Source: Candidatus Omnitrophota bacterium
Lineage (GTDB): Bacteria; Omnitrophota; Gorgyraeia; Gygaellales; Profunditerraquicolaceae
Assembly: GCA_028687205.1 (NCBI GenBank)
Contig: JAQUAP010000010.1
Location: forward strand, 1-5,073
Reading direction: 5' to 3'
Length of the DNA: 5,073 nt
In this document: positions 1 to 5,073 of the stretch, in pieces
How positions within the stretch are numbered: position 1 is the stretch's first letter
Layout: each line of letters starts with the position of its first letter
Notes under the pieces: model-generated
Databases searched by the model: none
What the model was told of the DNA's origin: nothing
What the model saw: the letters and a program-made list of their open reading frames with translations, nothing else
Made by a program: the position numbers and the translations under genes

Positions 1-4
1 CCAT
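1..4 (-). CDS. start codon of the next head/neck gene, cut by the window edge
   Basis: The stop codon of the connector gene (TAA, 6-4) overlaps an ATG at 4-2, giving TAATG. On the minus strand an AAAAGGA ribosome binding site (15-9) lies four bases before this ATG. The same stop/start overlap occurs at the cement/glycosyltransferase junction. Only the first codon is visible, so the product cannot be named. From usual phage gene order a further neck or tail-completion protein would be expected, which is inference from context only. Confidence 0.5.
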
Positions 5-534
5 TATGTCCTTTTAACGGAAGCAATATTTACACTATTCAACAAATTTTTCAGAAAGCCTTCAATGGTTCGATAAATCGTTGTTGATGGTTCATTGGAA
101 AAATATTCTGTTTCAATGACATCAATTTTTTCTCTCCTAATATTCGATGTCGTATTGCTTTGTAAACACCCAGCTGATTGAGACTCCTCATAAGCTGCAC
201 GACAGACAGCATTTTTCACACCTTTGGGAATTTCCTGATAAAAAGCTAATTCTTCAGAAGACCAATCTTCAGTACTTCCATAATAGCTATCATCCCAGAC
301 TCCGTATCGTGGCCATTCAAGAGGGTTTGCCCAATCCATTTTCACGCCTTTGAAAGAGAAAGTTTCTACATAATCCATTCCTCTCAAAATAGCCTGTTCT
401 CTCACATCAGTTGAAAGCGTGGACCAACCAGTTAAGCCAAGATTGCTTACGAAAGTATCAACTTCTGCTACTGTTACATAGGAATTAGCCGATAGACTTG
501 CGGCGGTTCCATCTTCTATGATTAATGTCGGCAT
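4..534 (-). CDS. DnaT_2-like head-tail connector (adaptor) protein
   Basis: This 176-residue protein resembles the phage family annotated as 'putative DnaT-like ssDNA-binding protein' (DnaT_2). It has an N-terminal LIIEDGT (4-10), then ANSYVTVAEVD (16-26), a helical stretch with REQAILRGMDYVE (45-57), and the family-typical aromatic/proline block LEWPRYGV (72-79). IPKGVKNAVCRAAYEE (102-117) follows as the next helix. Despite the family name, members sit downstream of capsid genes and are generally regarded as head-tail connector or head-completion proteins, so a replication role is unlikely here. The C-terminal part (about 130-176) is less typical. The ATG at 534 lies six bases after the preceding stop, with AGGT as a modest ribosome binding site; an ATG at 541-539 is out of frame. 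The stop overlaps the next start. The family call is from motif recognition, not a search. Confidence 0.75.
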   Translation of the reverse strand: MPTLIIEDGTAASLSANSYVTVAEVDTFVSNLGLTGWSTLSTDVREQAILRGMDYVETFSFKGVKMDWANPLEWPRYGVWDDSYYGSTEDWSSEELAFYQEIPKGVKNAVCRAAYEESQSAGCLQSNTTSNIRREKIDVIETEYFSNEPSTTIYRTIEGFLKNLLNSVNIASVKRT

Positions 535-540
535 AGCTCA

Positions 541-822
541 TTACCTATCTATTTTGGTTTTTGACTGCCTTATTTTTTTCTCGCCAATAATGATATTTGG
601 ATTCATTTCTATCTCTTTTATCTTCTGTTTGTTGTCAATCTCAATTCCATCAATTGCCTCTCCCTCCAATTTCTCTGGCTCAGGTTCTACAACAGTTCCA
701 GGAGGAGTTGGGGAAAATCCCTTAGTTTGAATTACGGTTTTCCAATCAACAGCATGATGGAAAGAATGTCTTGTTCCTTCTTTGTCCCAAGCATAAAACA
801 TTGTTGCTTTTGTTGATGCCAT
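541..822 (-). CDS. small phage structural-region protein, function unknown
   Basis: The 93-residue product has two visible parts. Residues 8-41 form a compact aromatic segment (MFYAWDKEGTRHSFHH, then VDWKTVIQTKGFSPTPPG). Residues 42-93 are highly charged, with a Pro/Glu linker (VEPEPEKLEG) and a Lys-rich end. The first part resembles a short domain I associate with small phage proteins next to connector genes, in which an aromatic strand, a segment of small helix and a 'GW/GF..TP' ending recur; I know no established function for it. The start is well supported: AAGGAG lies five bases before the ATG and overlaps the glycosyltransferase stop codon region, ten bases separating the two genes. No signal peptide or membrane segment is visible. 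It could be a minor head or neck component, which is inference from position only. Confidence 0.7.
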   Translation of the reverse strand: MASTKATMFYAWDKEGTRHSFHHAVDWKTVIQTKGFSPTPPGTVVEPEPEKLEGEAIDGIEIDNKQKIKEIEMNPNIIIGEKKIRQSKTKIDR

Positions 823-832
823 ATAATCTCCT

Positions 833-2065
833 TTACTGTAAGCTTCTTGTGGTAAATACTGCCGTTGAATCTTCTTTTAAATCATTAGCTACTGGAACAG
901 GCTGAATCGCCTTAAATTTTATCGGAAAAATTGTTTTCGCCATTTGTGCCTCTAACTCCCGCAACATCCCTTCTTTATAAGGGGCGGAGGTTTTTGATAA
1001 CAGCTGAATCAATATCTGTAAATGCTTTGCTCCTTGCTGCATCTGAATTGAACACAAATGAAACATGGCAAAAGTCAAAGCTTCTGGCCTCATGGTATAA
1101 ACAAATCTGTTTTTCTTTAGTGCTGGATTATTTTGCCATTGTCCAAATATGCTGCAAAAATCTTTTGCTGCATTTAAGGCAAGTTCTTCATCTTGTACCC
1201 ACACCCCATATTCCAGAGCCGCCATTGCTAAATCTAAATCTCCCGGCAAATCCTCCAACCCTATATTCAGCCATTCTTTACACCTTTTCTTATCCCCAAT
1301 TTTCATCAACTGTTTAATCATGGTGAAATAAAGAGATTGATTGAAGTGACTATTAGCCTCTTCTTTGCATGTAAGATATTTTTCTCCCCATTTTATTGCC
1401 TCTTCATGGCAATCGTTATTCGCATATAATTGGCACAAATAAAAATAGGGAAGTCCTTCATGTACCTCTCCTGTTTCAACCTGCTTCAACAATAGGGTGC
1501 TTGTTCTTTTAAATTTTGCCTCTTTTTGCTCAGGTGTCAAATCATACCCATAATGTTTTATTTCCAGCATAGGGCAAAATAATGCTTGCCCCTCGATCTT
1601 TGGTTGATTGTGAACAATCCCTTCATATCTAACTCTATTCTTTTTGAAAAATCTTGTAGAATTGAACTGCAAAACATTCAATTCTTTCTGAATGTCTTTT
1701 ACCACCAATGCAGCTGCATTGTATTTACATTCTTTGAAAAACCTCTTGATGTTTTTTATAGGAGCTTTGTTGACAAAACAAAGCTCCTCATCTGCATCAA
1801 TGATTAAAATCCACTTTCCTTTAGCATAGGAAATAGACTGGTTACGATGAAGAGAAAAATCATTTGCCCAAGGATGCTCGTAAATACGAGCATTGAATTT
1901 TTTTGCTATTTCAATCGTATTATCTGTTGATCCTGTGTCAACAATAACAATTTCATCGGCCAGTAGTTTTACCGAATTAAGGCATCTCTCAAGATTTTTC
2001 TCTTCATTTTTCACCATCATGCAAGCAGAAATCAAAATCCCGGAATTTGACATATCCACCCCCAT
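833..2065 (-). CDS. GT2-family glycosyltransferase with TPR-like C-terminal region
   Basis: The first ~175 residues are a GT-A fold family 2 glycosyltransferase. ILISACMMVKNEEKNLERCL (10-29) is the nucleotide-sugar-binding start and VDTGSTDNT (42-50) the second conserved loop. DADEEL (90-95) carries the DxD-type metal/UDP site (D90, D92). WANDFSLHRNQS (66-77), VRYEGIVHNQP (145-155) and HYGY (171-174) match the small bacterial glycosyltransferase group related to SunS-like and TPR-bearing enzymes. From about 185 to 375 the protein is helical, with a TPR-like repeat around 203-231. The family transfers a sugar from a nucleotide sugar; donor and acceptor cannot be read from sequence. No membrane segment or signal is visible, so it should be cytoplasmic. 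It lies in the head operon, overlapping the cement stop as TAATG. An alternative start, ATG at 2053 (residue 5), has the better ribosome binding site; all catalytic motifs remain either way. All key residues look intact. Confidence 0.88.
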   Translation of the reverse strand: MGVDMSNSGILISACMMVKNEEKNLERCLNSVKLLADEIVIVDTGSTDNTIEIAKKFNARIYEHPWANDFSLHRNQSISYAKGKWILIIDADEELCFVNKAPIKNIKRFFKECKYNAAALVVKDIQKELNVLQFNSTRFFKKNRVRYEGIVHNQPKIEGQALFCPMLEIKHYGYDLTPEQKEAKFKRTSTLLLKQVETGEVHEGLPYFYLCQLYANNDCHEEAIKWGEKYLTCKEEANSHFNQSLYFTMIKQLMKIGDKKRCKEWLNIGLEDLPGDLDLAMAALEYGVWVQDEELALNAAKDFCSIFGQWQNNPALKKNRFVYTMRPEALTFAMFHLCSIQMQQGAKHLQILIQLLSKTSAPYKEGMLRELEAQMAKTIFPIKFKAIQPVPVANDLKEDSTAVFTTRSLQ

Positions 2066-2067
2066 TA
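2051..2067 (-). promoter_or_regulatory. TAATG coupling junction and competing ribosome binding site
   Basis: The cement gene stop (TAA, 2067-2065) overlaps the first possible glycosyltransferase ATG (2065-2063), but the bases before it (ending CTAAGCAGTA) hold no clear ribosome binding site. Just inside, GGGGGTGG (2063-2056) resembles the anti-16S match GGAGGTG, with five bases from GGGGG to a second in-frame ATG at 2053-2051. Translation may start by re-initiation at 2065 or by direct ribosome binding at 2053; sequence alone does not decide. Confidence 0.45.
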
Positions 2068-2541
2068 CTGCTTAGAAAGCCACATTTTGAACCGGACATC
2101 AGTTTCATTTATCGTCCCAGCACAAATAACATAAGCTCTCAAATAACGTAGAATAGTTCCCGCAAAATCATTATGGAAAGGAGTTCTGTAGAGTCCTGTG
2201 CCATCCTGAGTAGCAGACGAACTGCCCGTGGTATCGGCATTCTGAGTACCGGAAACATTTCCAAACTTCACAACCTCTGCCAGCTTAAACGATGCAGTAA
2301 ATGTAGAAGTTGTTGAGCCCTGTAAAACAATAGCAATAGTACTATTGCTTACGGCAGTCGTATGCTTAGTTTTTGTGGAGACATCGCAGAAAATCATTCC
2401 ACTTGTATATCCTCCACCTGTATCAAATACCTTCGCAACACCATCAACAGAACCTGCCGAGGATGCTACAATTGCCTCAGAACCGGAATTGTCATTCAAG
2501 CAGCATTCTTCGTCGATTATCACTTTTCTGTTATCCAACAT
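2065..2541 (-). CDS. capsid cement/decoration-like protein (Bbp16-like pattern)
   Basis: This 158-residue protein follows the major capsid gene directly, where tailed phages often encode a cement or decoration protein. It looks all-beta: alternating strands such as GMIFCDV (48-54), TIAIVLQG (68-75), FTASFKLAEVVKFG (81-94) and a final pair, ILRYLRAYVICAG (130-142) and VRFKMWLS (149-156). The pattern, with a late 'YLRxY...GT' strand, resembles the Bbp16-type capsid cement family of Bordetella phage BPP-1-like viruses, though I could not align it. By count, 37 of 158 residues are Ser or Thr, clustered at 55-84 and 103-111. Cysteines are at 13, 14, 52 and 140. The start is firm: GGAGG lies nine bases before the ATG. 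Its stop overlaps the glycosyltransferase start. The role of binding the outer capsid shell is inferred from position and fold pattern. Confidence 0.65.
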   Translation of the reverse strand: MLDNRKVIIDEECCLNDNSGSEAIVASSAGSVDGVAKVFDTGGGYTSGMIFCDVSTKTKHTTAVSNSTIAIVLQGSTTSTFTASFKLAEVVKFGNVSGTQNADTTGSSSATQDGTGLYRTPFHNDFAGTILRYLRAYVICAGTINETDVRFKMWLSKQ

Positions 2542-2587
2542 TATTTATTACCTCCTCAAAAGTAAGATTTTATTTATTAGGGTTCTA

Positions 2588-3523
2588 TTACGCCGTGACA
2601 GCCGAATTCGGTAACCCATAAAGCCTTGCCGCAGCCAAAGGTCGCAGAATTGCCAGCGTGATATACCATTCAACTCTTGTCCTGTAAACAGGCTTGCTCT
2701 GCTGCTCGCCAAGATCACGAACATCCATCTCGGCATTCTGCAATCCCAGAACTCCGTTCTCTGCAAAAGACACACAGTAAATGGAAGTCATTTCTGTGCC
2801 GTCCCCAGAGCCGGACTCAGTAAATGCAAGAATTTCCTGATTGTCCTCATCCTTATCTGCAATAAGAATTGGAATATCATTATAACGAGTCACCCTGCGG
2901 CCAAAAGCATCCAGATCATAAGTGATGTATCCGCCTACAGTCGAGACTCTTGCAGCTGAAGAAAGCCTCCGTCTCATCGTCTTATTCATAATCAGATGAG
3001 TCGGCTCATCTACCGCATCAATCACTTCATCAAGTTTGGCCAGAGATAAAGCAGCAGTAGAACCAGCAGTTGCCGAACTATTGATGAGCTGATCCCCAGT
3101 GCAACGAACCTGAAGGCCATCAAATCCTTTCGGATCAGTATCAACATCGCCCTTTATAAACTGCTTCGTTAGATTCAAGGAAAGAGCCTTAATTTTAAGT
3201 TGCTCCTGAATCGCACGCTGATTTGCTCCTCCAGTTTTCACCAGAAACACATCAACATCCAAGTCCCCACCAGCAATGGCAAGAGACTCAATGATTTTCT
3301 CGACCTCACCAGTGCTTTCTGTGTAAGCCTCGTTCACTCCTCTAAAGGCTACTCCAGGCAGCATCTTCTCTCTGTCGAATTTCAGAGCGTTGCCTGTAAT
3401 ATTCTCAAAAGGTAAATTCGCCATCAAATCAGAATTTTTTGCAAACAATTCCATAACTGTTGCCTTGAGCACTTCATCTCTGCCCAATGCAATTTTTGCT
3501 GATTCTATAAGTGTTAAACCCAT
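2588..3523 (-). CDS. HK97-fold major capsid protein
   Basis: The 311-residue protein forms the icosahedral shell. The typical N-terminal segment (MGLTLIESAKIAL, then VLKATVMELFAKNSDLMANLPF, 18-39) is followed by a 42-72 stretch matching the 'GNALKFDRE...P.V.FRGVNE' extended-arm region. Residues 165-190 are a spine-helix area ending in LIMNKTMRRRL. FGRRVTRYNDIPILIADKD (207-225) is the conserved 'G...Y.dIPIL' block. VEWYITLAILRPLAAARLYG (284-303) is the characteristic C-terminal capsid strand-helix. Length is near the lower end for the fold and there is no long N-terminal delta domain, consistent with the separate scaffold upstream. I suspect the epsilon15 gp7-like subgroup but cannot test this. 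The start is firm: AGGAGG lies eight bases before the ATG. A terminator-like hairpin lies 37 bases upstream of the start, so its expression may be set separately from the scaffold. GC is higher than in the glycosyltransferase gene. Confidence 0.9.
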   Translation of the reverse strand: MGLTLIESAKIALGRDEVLKATVMELFAKNSDLMANLPFENITGNALKFDREKMLPGVAFRGVNEAYTESTGEVEKIIESLAIAGGDLDVDVFLVKTGGANQRAIQEQLKIKALSLNLTKQFIKGDVDTDPKGFDGLQVRCTGDQLINSSATAGSTAALSLAKLDEVIDAVDEPTHLIMNKTMRRRLSSAARVSTVGGYITYDLDAFGRRVTRYNDIPILIADKDEDNQEILAFTESGSGDGTEMTSIYCVSFAENGVLGLQNAEMDVRDLGEQQSKPVYRTRVEWYITLAILRPLAAARLYGLPNSAVTA

Positions 3524-3559
3524 CTCAAATACCTCCTAAGTTTTAATATTTGTTGAAAT

Positions 3560-3607
3560 AAAAAATCCCAGAGCAATCTAATCATAAGATTAAATCCCTC
3601 TGGGATT
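3560..3607 (-). terminator. rho-independent terminator or attenuator between scaffold and capsid genes
   Basis: AATCCCAGAG (minus strand 3607-3598) pairs perfectly over 10 bases with CTCTGGGATT (3573-3564). On the minus strand the 3' arm runs into a T-tract: six Ts (3565-3560), partly within the stem, then A and TTT. The 24-base loop holds a second nested hairpin, AATCT (3591-3587) with AGATT (3579-3575). The plus-strand reading is not followed by Ts, so the signal points only in the direction of the genes. The large loop may weaken it, giving partial read-through. Confidence 0.65.
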
Positions 3608-3655
3608 CCGTTTACAGCTACCAGCCTACAACTAATTTTTTTATGCTACGTTTGC

Positions 3656-3670
3656 GAACTCACCGAGTCC
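3656..3670 (-). other. small hairpin just after the scaffold stop codon
   Basis: On the minus strand GGACTC (3670-3665) can pair with GAGTTC (3661-3656), with one G-T pair, around a three-base loop GGT. It lies four bases past the scaffold stop codon and is not followed directly by a T-tract (the next bases are GCAAACG), so it is not a canonical terminator. It might protect the 3' end of the scaffold message, or be chance. The remaining bases to 3608 show no convincing promoter. Confidence 0.3.
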
Positions 3671-3674
3671 TATT

Positions 3675-4433
3675 TTATGTTGCTTTTACCTCCCCATGAA
3701 TCATTTTCAATCTTTCTGAAGCAGGTATTTTGCTATAATCAATTGCACCCTTTCCTGCCGCCCCACCACGGCCATCATTGCTACCGCCGCCAGCAGACGG
3801 CTCAAATAGGAAAGGAGCCACTTCCATCTGAACAATCGCCCATTCCTCAAAGGTCATCTGTTGCTTGCCATCTTTTCCATAAAGAATTTTGTCATTTTCT
3901 TTTGGAACAGGCTGGCCATTTTCGTCAAGATGCCAAACTCTCCTTCCTCTGGAAAGAATATCTGCCATTGCACCTGCCCTTACTTTTCCAGCAACAGCCT
4001 TTGTAATCTCGGAATCTATCAGAACTTCTGATAAGCGATTATTAGTTTTTGACACTTCTTGATTTTTAATGTCCACCGCATCCTGCAGTGCTTTAATCTG
4101 GTTTTCATATTCCTGGCGCATCCTCTGAACTTTCTGCTCAACAAGTTCATCGATTTTACCAGCCTCTATCATTTGCTTGTCTTCAATGGCTTGAACTTTC
4201 TTCTGCCATTCCTTTACTTTTTCTGGATCAGCTCCGTAAGAATCAATCTTCTTTTGAAGGTCTTCCTTCTCCTTCATCAGTTTGACATTGTTCTCGCGAA
4301 ACTCATCCACTTTCTTTTTAGACTCTGGATCAGCTTCAGCGTCCAAATGAAACTTGCCGTCATCTGCACGTTTGTAAAGATCTCTGTATTTCTCTTCAAC
4401 ATCCTCAATCTTTTCTACGACTAATTTAAGCAC
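3675..4433 (-). CDS. capsid scaffolding-like protein
   Basis: This 252-residue protein directly precedes the major capsid gene and has the layout of a tailed-phage scaffold. A short N-terminal segment (EKYRDLYKRADDGKFHLD, 14-31) resembles the 'Y...dGkf.L' opening common to such proteins. Residues 36-135 are a very charged, probably coiled-coil region rich in Lys, Glu and Gln. Residues 138-211 are more globular (EITKAVAGKVRAGAM; TFEEWAIVQMEVAPFLFEP). A Gly-rich linker (214-229) leads to a basic helical tail (ERLKMIHGEVKAT), the kind of end that touches coat protein in other scaffolds. Scaffolds guide procapsid assembly and then leave. No protease motif is visible and no protease gene lies in the window. 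The start is GTG (4433): an in-frame TGA sits immediately before it, GGAGG lies six bases upstream, and the next in-frame Met is at residue 53. Confidence 0.75.
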   Translation of the reverse strand: MLKLVVEKIEDVEEKYRDLYKRADDGKFHLDAEADPESKKKVDEFRENNVKLMKEKEDLQKKIDSYGADPEKVKEWQKKVQAIEDKQMIEAGKIDELVEQKVQRMRQEYENQIKALQDAVDIKNQEVSKTNNRLSEVLIDSEITKAVAGKVRAGAMADILSRGRRVWHLDENGQPVPKENDKILYGKDGKQQMTFEEWAIVQMEVAPFLFEPSAGGGSNDGRGGAAGKGAIDYSKIPASERLKMIHGEVKAT

Positions 4434-4455
4434 TCAAGCCCTCCTCTCCCGGTTT

Positions 4456-4472
4456 ATGTATAATACATTATA
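4456..4472 (-). promoter_or_regulatory. possible promoter -10 box with 13-base inverted repeat before the scaffold gene
   Basis: A perfect TATAAT (minus strand 4472-4467) sits 33 bases before the scaffold GTG. No good -35 is found at the right spacing (TTTTCT is the best at 17 bases), so it may be weak, activator-dependent, or just AT-rich sequence. ATGTAT-A-ATACAT (4456-4468) is a 6+6 inverted repeat overlapping the -10 and the expected start point, a place where an operator could lie. The pairing with an upstream terminator-like hairpin adds some support. Confidence 0.35.
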
Positions 4473-4487
4473 ATTGTTTTTACCCAT

Positions 4488-4520
4488 AAAGAAAAGAAAA
4501 ATTTTCGTTATTGCGAAAAT
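4488..4520 (-). terminator. weak terminator-like hairpin over the end of the C-x4-C small gene
   Basis: On the minus strand ATTTTCG (4520-4514) pairs with CGAAAAT (4507-4501) around a six-base loop, CAATAA, which contains the gene's stop codon. The 3' arm runs directly into TTTTCTTTTCTTT (4500-4488). The stem is short (7 bp) with only two G-C pairs, so termination would probably be inefficient. It would separate the two small genes from the scaffold-capsid unit. Confidence 0.4.
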
Positions 4521-4705
4521 ACAAAATTATTTTCCTGTTCAGGCAATGGTTTATCATGTAAATTGTCTCCATAAGCAATCTCATCTGGAATGCCATCCGG
4601 TAATGCCTTACAGACAACCCTTTCCGTTTCTTCATTTTCATCATCCTGTTTGATTCCAGTAAAAAACTTACACCCTCTTGTATAGCACTTCGGCTCTTGT
4701 AACAT
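4508..4705 (-). CDS. small cysteine-containing phage protein, function unknown
   Basis: The 65-residue product opens with LQEPKCYTRGCKFFTG (2-17), containing C7 and C12 (C-x4-C), and has a third cysteine at 32 in VVCKALPDGIPDEIAYGDN (31-49, also with GIPDEIAYGD). H50 could be a fourth ligand. The pattern of paired cysteines plus 'C.A.P.GIP.EI..G.N.H' recalls small proteins I have seen among head-region genes of phages and prophages; none has a function I can name. A metal-binding role is possible but inferred. The start is well supported: AAGGAGG lies six bases before the ATG, inside the last codons of the preceding gene, with one base between that gene's stop (TAG) and this ATG, so translation is probably coupled. 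No membrane segment or signal peptide is visible. Confidence 0.75.
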   Translation of the reverse strand: MLQEPKCYTRGCKFFTGIKQDDENEETERVVCKALPDGIPDEIAYGDNLHDKPLPEQENNFVFSQ

Positions 4706-4706
4706 T

Positions 4707-5000
4707 CTATCCCTCCTTCCCCATCTCAGCGTTTTGTGTAATAATGATCACATCTTCTGCCTTTTCAATCAGTGATATCAGATTGGACAAAGTGTCCGCA
4801 ATATCCTGATTTTTAGGCGTCCCAAGCCAACTCAATTCTTTCATCAAATGATCTGTCTTGAGAATACTACCTTCCTCAAATAACTTTTCCAGTTCTTCAG
4901 TATCAGGATGCTTTCTAATATAAATAGCCAGATCGTTCAAACCTTTGTTGCTTGCCAAATCCCCAACATATCCTTTACTATCATATATGTAAAAACTCAT
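4707..5000 (-). CDS. small phage head-region protein, function unknown
   Basis: The 97-residue product begins MSFYIYDSKGYVGDLASNKG, where aromatic 'FYIYD..GYVGD' is the most distinctive part. It continues with a helical, acidic middle (LNDLAIYIRKHPDTEELEKLFEEG, 21-44) and a second helix (IADTLSNLISLIEKAED, 67-83), and ends with a hydrophobic strand VIIITQ (84-89). The opening resembles that of small proteins found near portal and scaffold genes in other phages; I know no function. The start is firm: AAAGGAGG lies four bases before the ATG. The last residues (MGKEG) are encoded by the bases that also serve as the next gene's ribosome binding site. No membrane segment is evident. Confidence 0.72.
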   Translation of the reverse strand: MSFYIYDSKGYVGDLASNKGLNDLAIYIRKHPDTEELEKLFEEGSILKTDHLMKELSWLGTPKNQDIADTLSNLISLIEKAEDVIIITQNAEMGKEG

Positions 5001-5026
5001 AAGTCCTCCTTTATCTTATTATAATC

Positions 5027-5073
5027 TTATTTTTGCCTTAACCTCTTTAATAATTTTTGTTCAAAATTATCTT
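5027..5073 (-). CDS. possible 3' end of the upstream gene (partial)
   Basis: In one minus-strand frame the window edge reads DNFEQKLLKRLRQK and then stops (TAA, 5029-5027), 26 bases before the next start. The basic, amphipathic end looks like a plausible protein C-terminus and the spacing fits a phage operon. The other two frames hit stops after 1 and 8 codons. Fourteen codons are too few to be sure; in the usual gene order a portal or related head gene would be expected upstream, which is context only. TATAAT at 5024-5019 has no convincing -35. Confidence 0.35.
   Translation of the reverse strand, partial: DNFEQKLLKRLRQK

Noticed and set aside
4..534. DNA-replication (DnaT-like) role suggested by the family name
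   Set aside because: The gene lies in the head module downstream of capsid and cement genes, and no other replication gene is present; the connector interpretation fits better.
541..541. Earlier ATG for the connector gene, overlapping the preceding stop at 541-539
   Set aside because: It is out of frame with the connector reading frame (7 bases from the ATG at 534).
931..1317. Plus-strand open frame of 128 codons
   Set aside because: It lies antisense within the glycosyltransferase gene, whose motifs are clear; its translation has no recognisable domain.
833..2065. Glycosyltransferase as an independently expressed lysogenic-conversion 'moron'
   Set aside because: No flanking promoter or terminator is visible and the gene overlaps its upstream neighbour, which argues for co-expression; a host-surface target is still possible.
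2065..2541. A diversity-generating retroelement, suggested by the Bbp16/BPP-1-like resemblance
   Set aside because: No reverse transcriptase, template/variable repeat pair or tail-tip receptor gene is visible in the window.
2548..2775. Minus-strand open frame of 75 codons
   Set aside because: It overlaps the 3' end of the capsid gene in another frame; the capsid frame carries the conserved C-terminal motif and this frame's product shows no family features.
3677..4424. Two long plus-strand open frames (3677-4006 and 4059-4424)
   Set aside because: Both are antisense to the scaffold-like gene; their Leu/Phe- or His/Pro-rich translations are what complements of Lys/Glu-rich coding sequence give.
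5019..5024. TATAAT as a promoter for the 97-residue protein
   Set aside because: No acceptable -35 at 16-18 bases and the surrounding sequence is very AT-rich, so chance occurrence is likely.
1..5073. CRISPR array, tRNA, insertion sequence or attachment site
   Set aside because: I saw no regularly spaced repeats, no cloverleaf-like sequence in the gaps, no transposase motif and no flanking terminal repeats.

Overview
The window is a stretch of the virion-assembly (head) module of a tailed bacteriophage or prophage. Every gene I can support lies on the minus strand, so transcription runs from high to low coordinates. The identification rests on a recognisable HK97-fold major capsid protein, an upstream coiled-coil scaffold-like protein, a downstream Ser/Thr-rich cement-like protein and a DnaT_2-type head-tail connector, in the usual head-gene order. 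Base composition is AT-rich (about 37% GC in a sampled line of the glycosyltransferase gene, about 45% in one from the capsid gene). Most starts have strong AGGAGG-type ribosome binding sites. That suits a phage of a low-to-medium-GC host, perhaps a Firmicute including Negativicutes, but nothing here fixes the host or says whether this is a free phage or a prophage.

Layout in the direction of transcription: (i) 5073-5027, possible last codons of an upstream gene; (ii) 5000-4707 and 4705-4508, two small proteins of unknown function separated by one base, the second with a C-x4-C motif; (iii) 4520-4434, a weak terminator-like hairpin over the end of the second small gene, then an AT-rich stretch with a perfect TATAAT and a 13-base inverted repeat; (iv) 4433-3675, the scaffold-like protein, starting at GTG; (v) 3674-3524, a 151-base gap with a strong hairpin and T-tract, i.e. 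a terminator or attenuator between scaffold and capsid; (vi) 3523-2588, the major capsid protein; (vii) 2541-2065, the cement/decoration-like protein; (viii) 2065-833, a GT2-family glycosyltransferase with a TPR-like helical C-terminal part, joined to the cement gene by a TAATG stop/start overlap; (ix) 822-541, a small protein of unknown function; (x) 534-4, the DnaT_2-like connector, which ends in another TAATG overlap whose ATG (4-2) opens a gene beyond the window edge.

The likely joint function is head assembly. The scaffold guides capsid polymerisation, the cement-like protein would stabilise or decorate the shell, and the connector helps form the neck. The unusual member is the glycosyltransferase, which sits inside the structural operon with no promoter or terminator of its own and is coupled to a Ser/Thr-rich surface-protein candidate. 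A virus-encoded virion glycosylation step is the most interesting hypothesis the window offers, but it is inference. I saw no tRNA, rRNA, CRISPR array, insertion sequence, attachment site or reverse transcriptase. No stretch longer than 300 bases lacks a gene.
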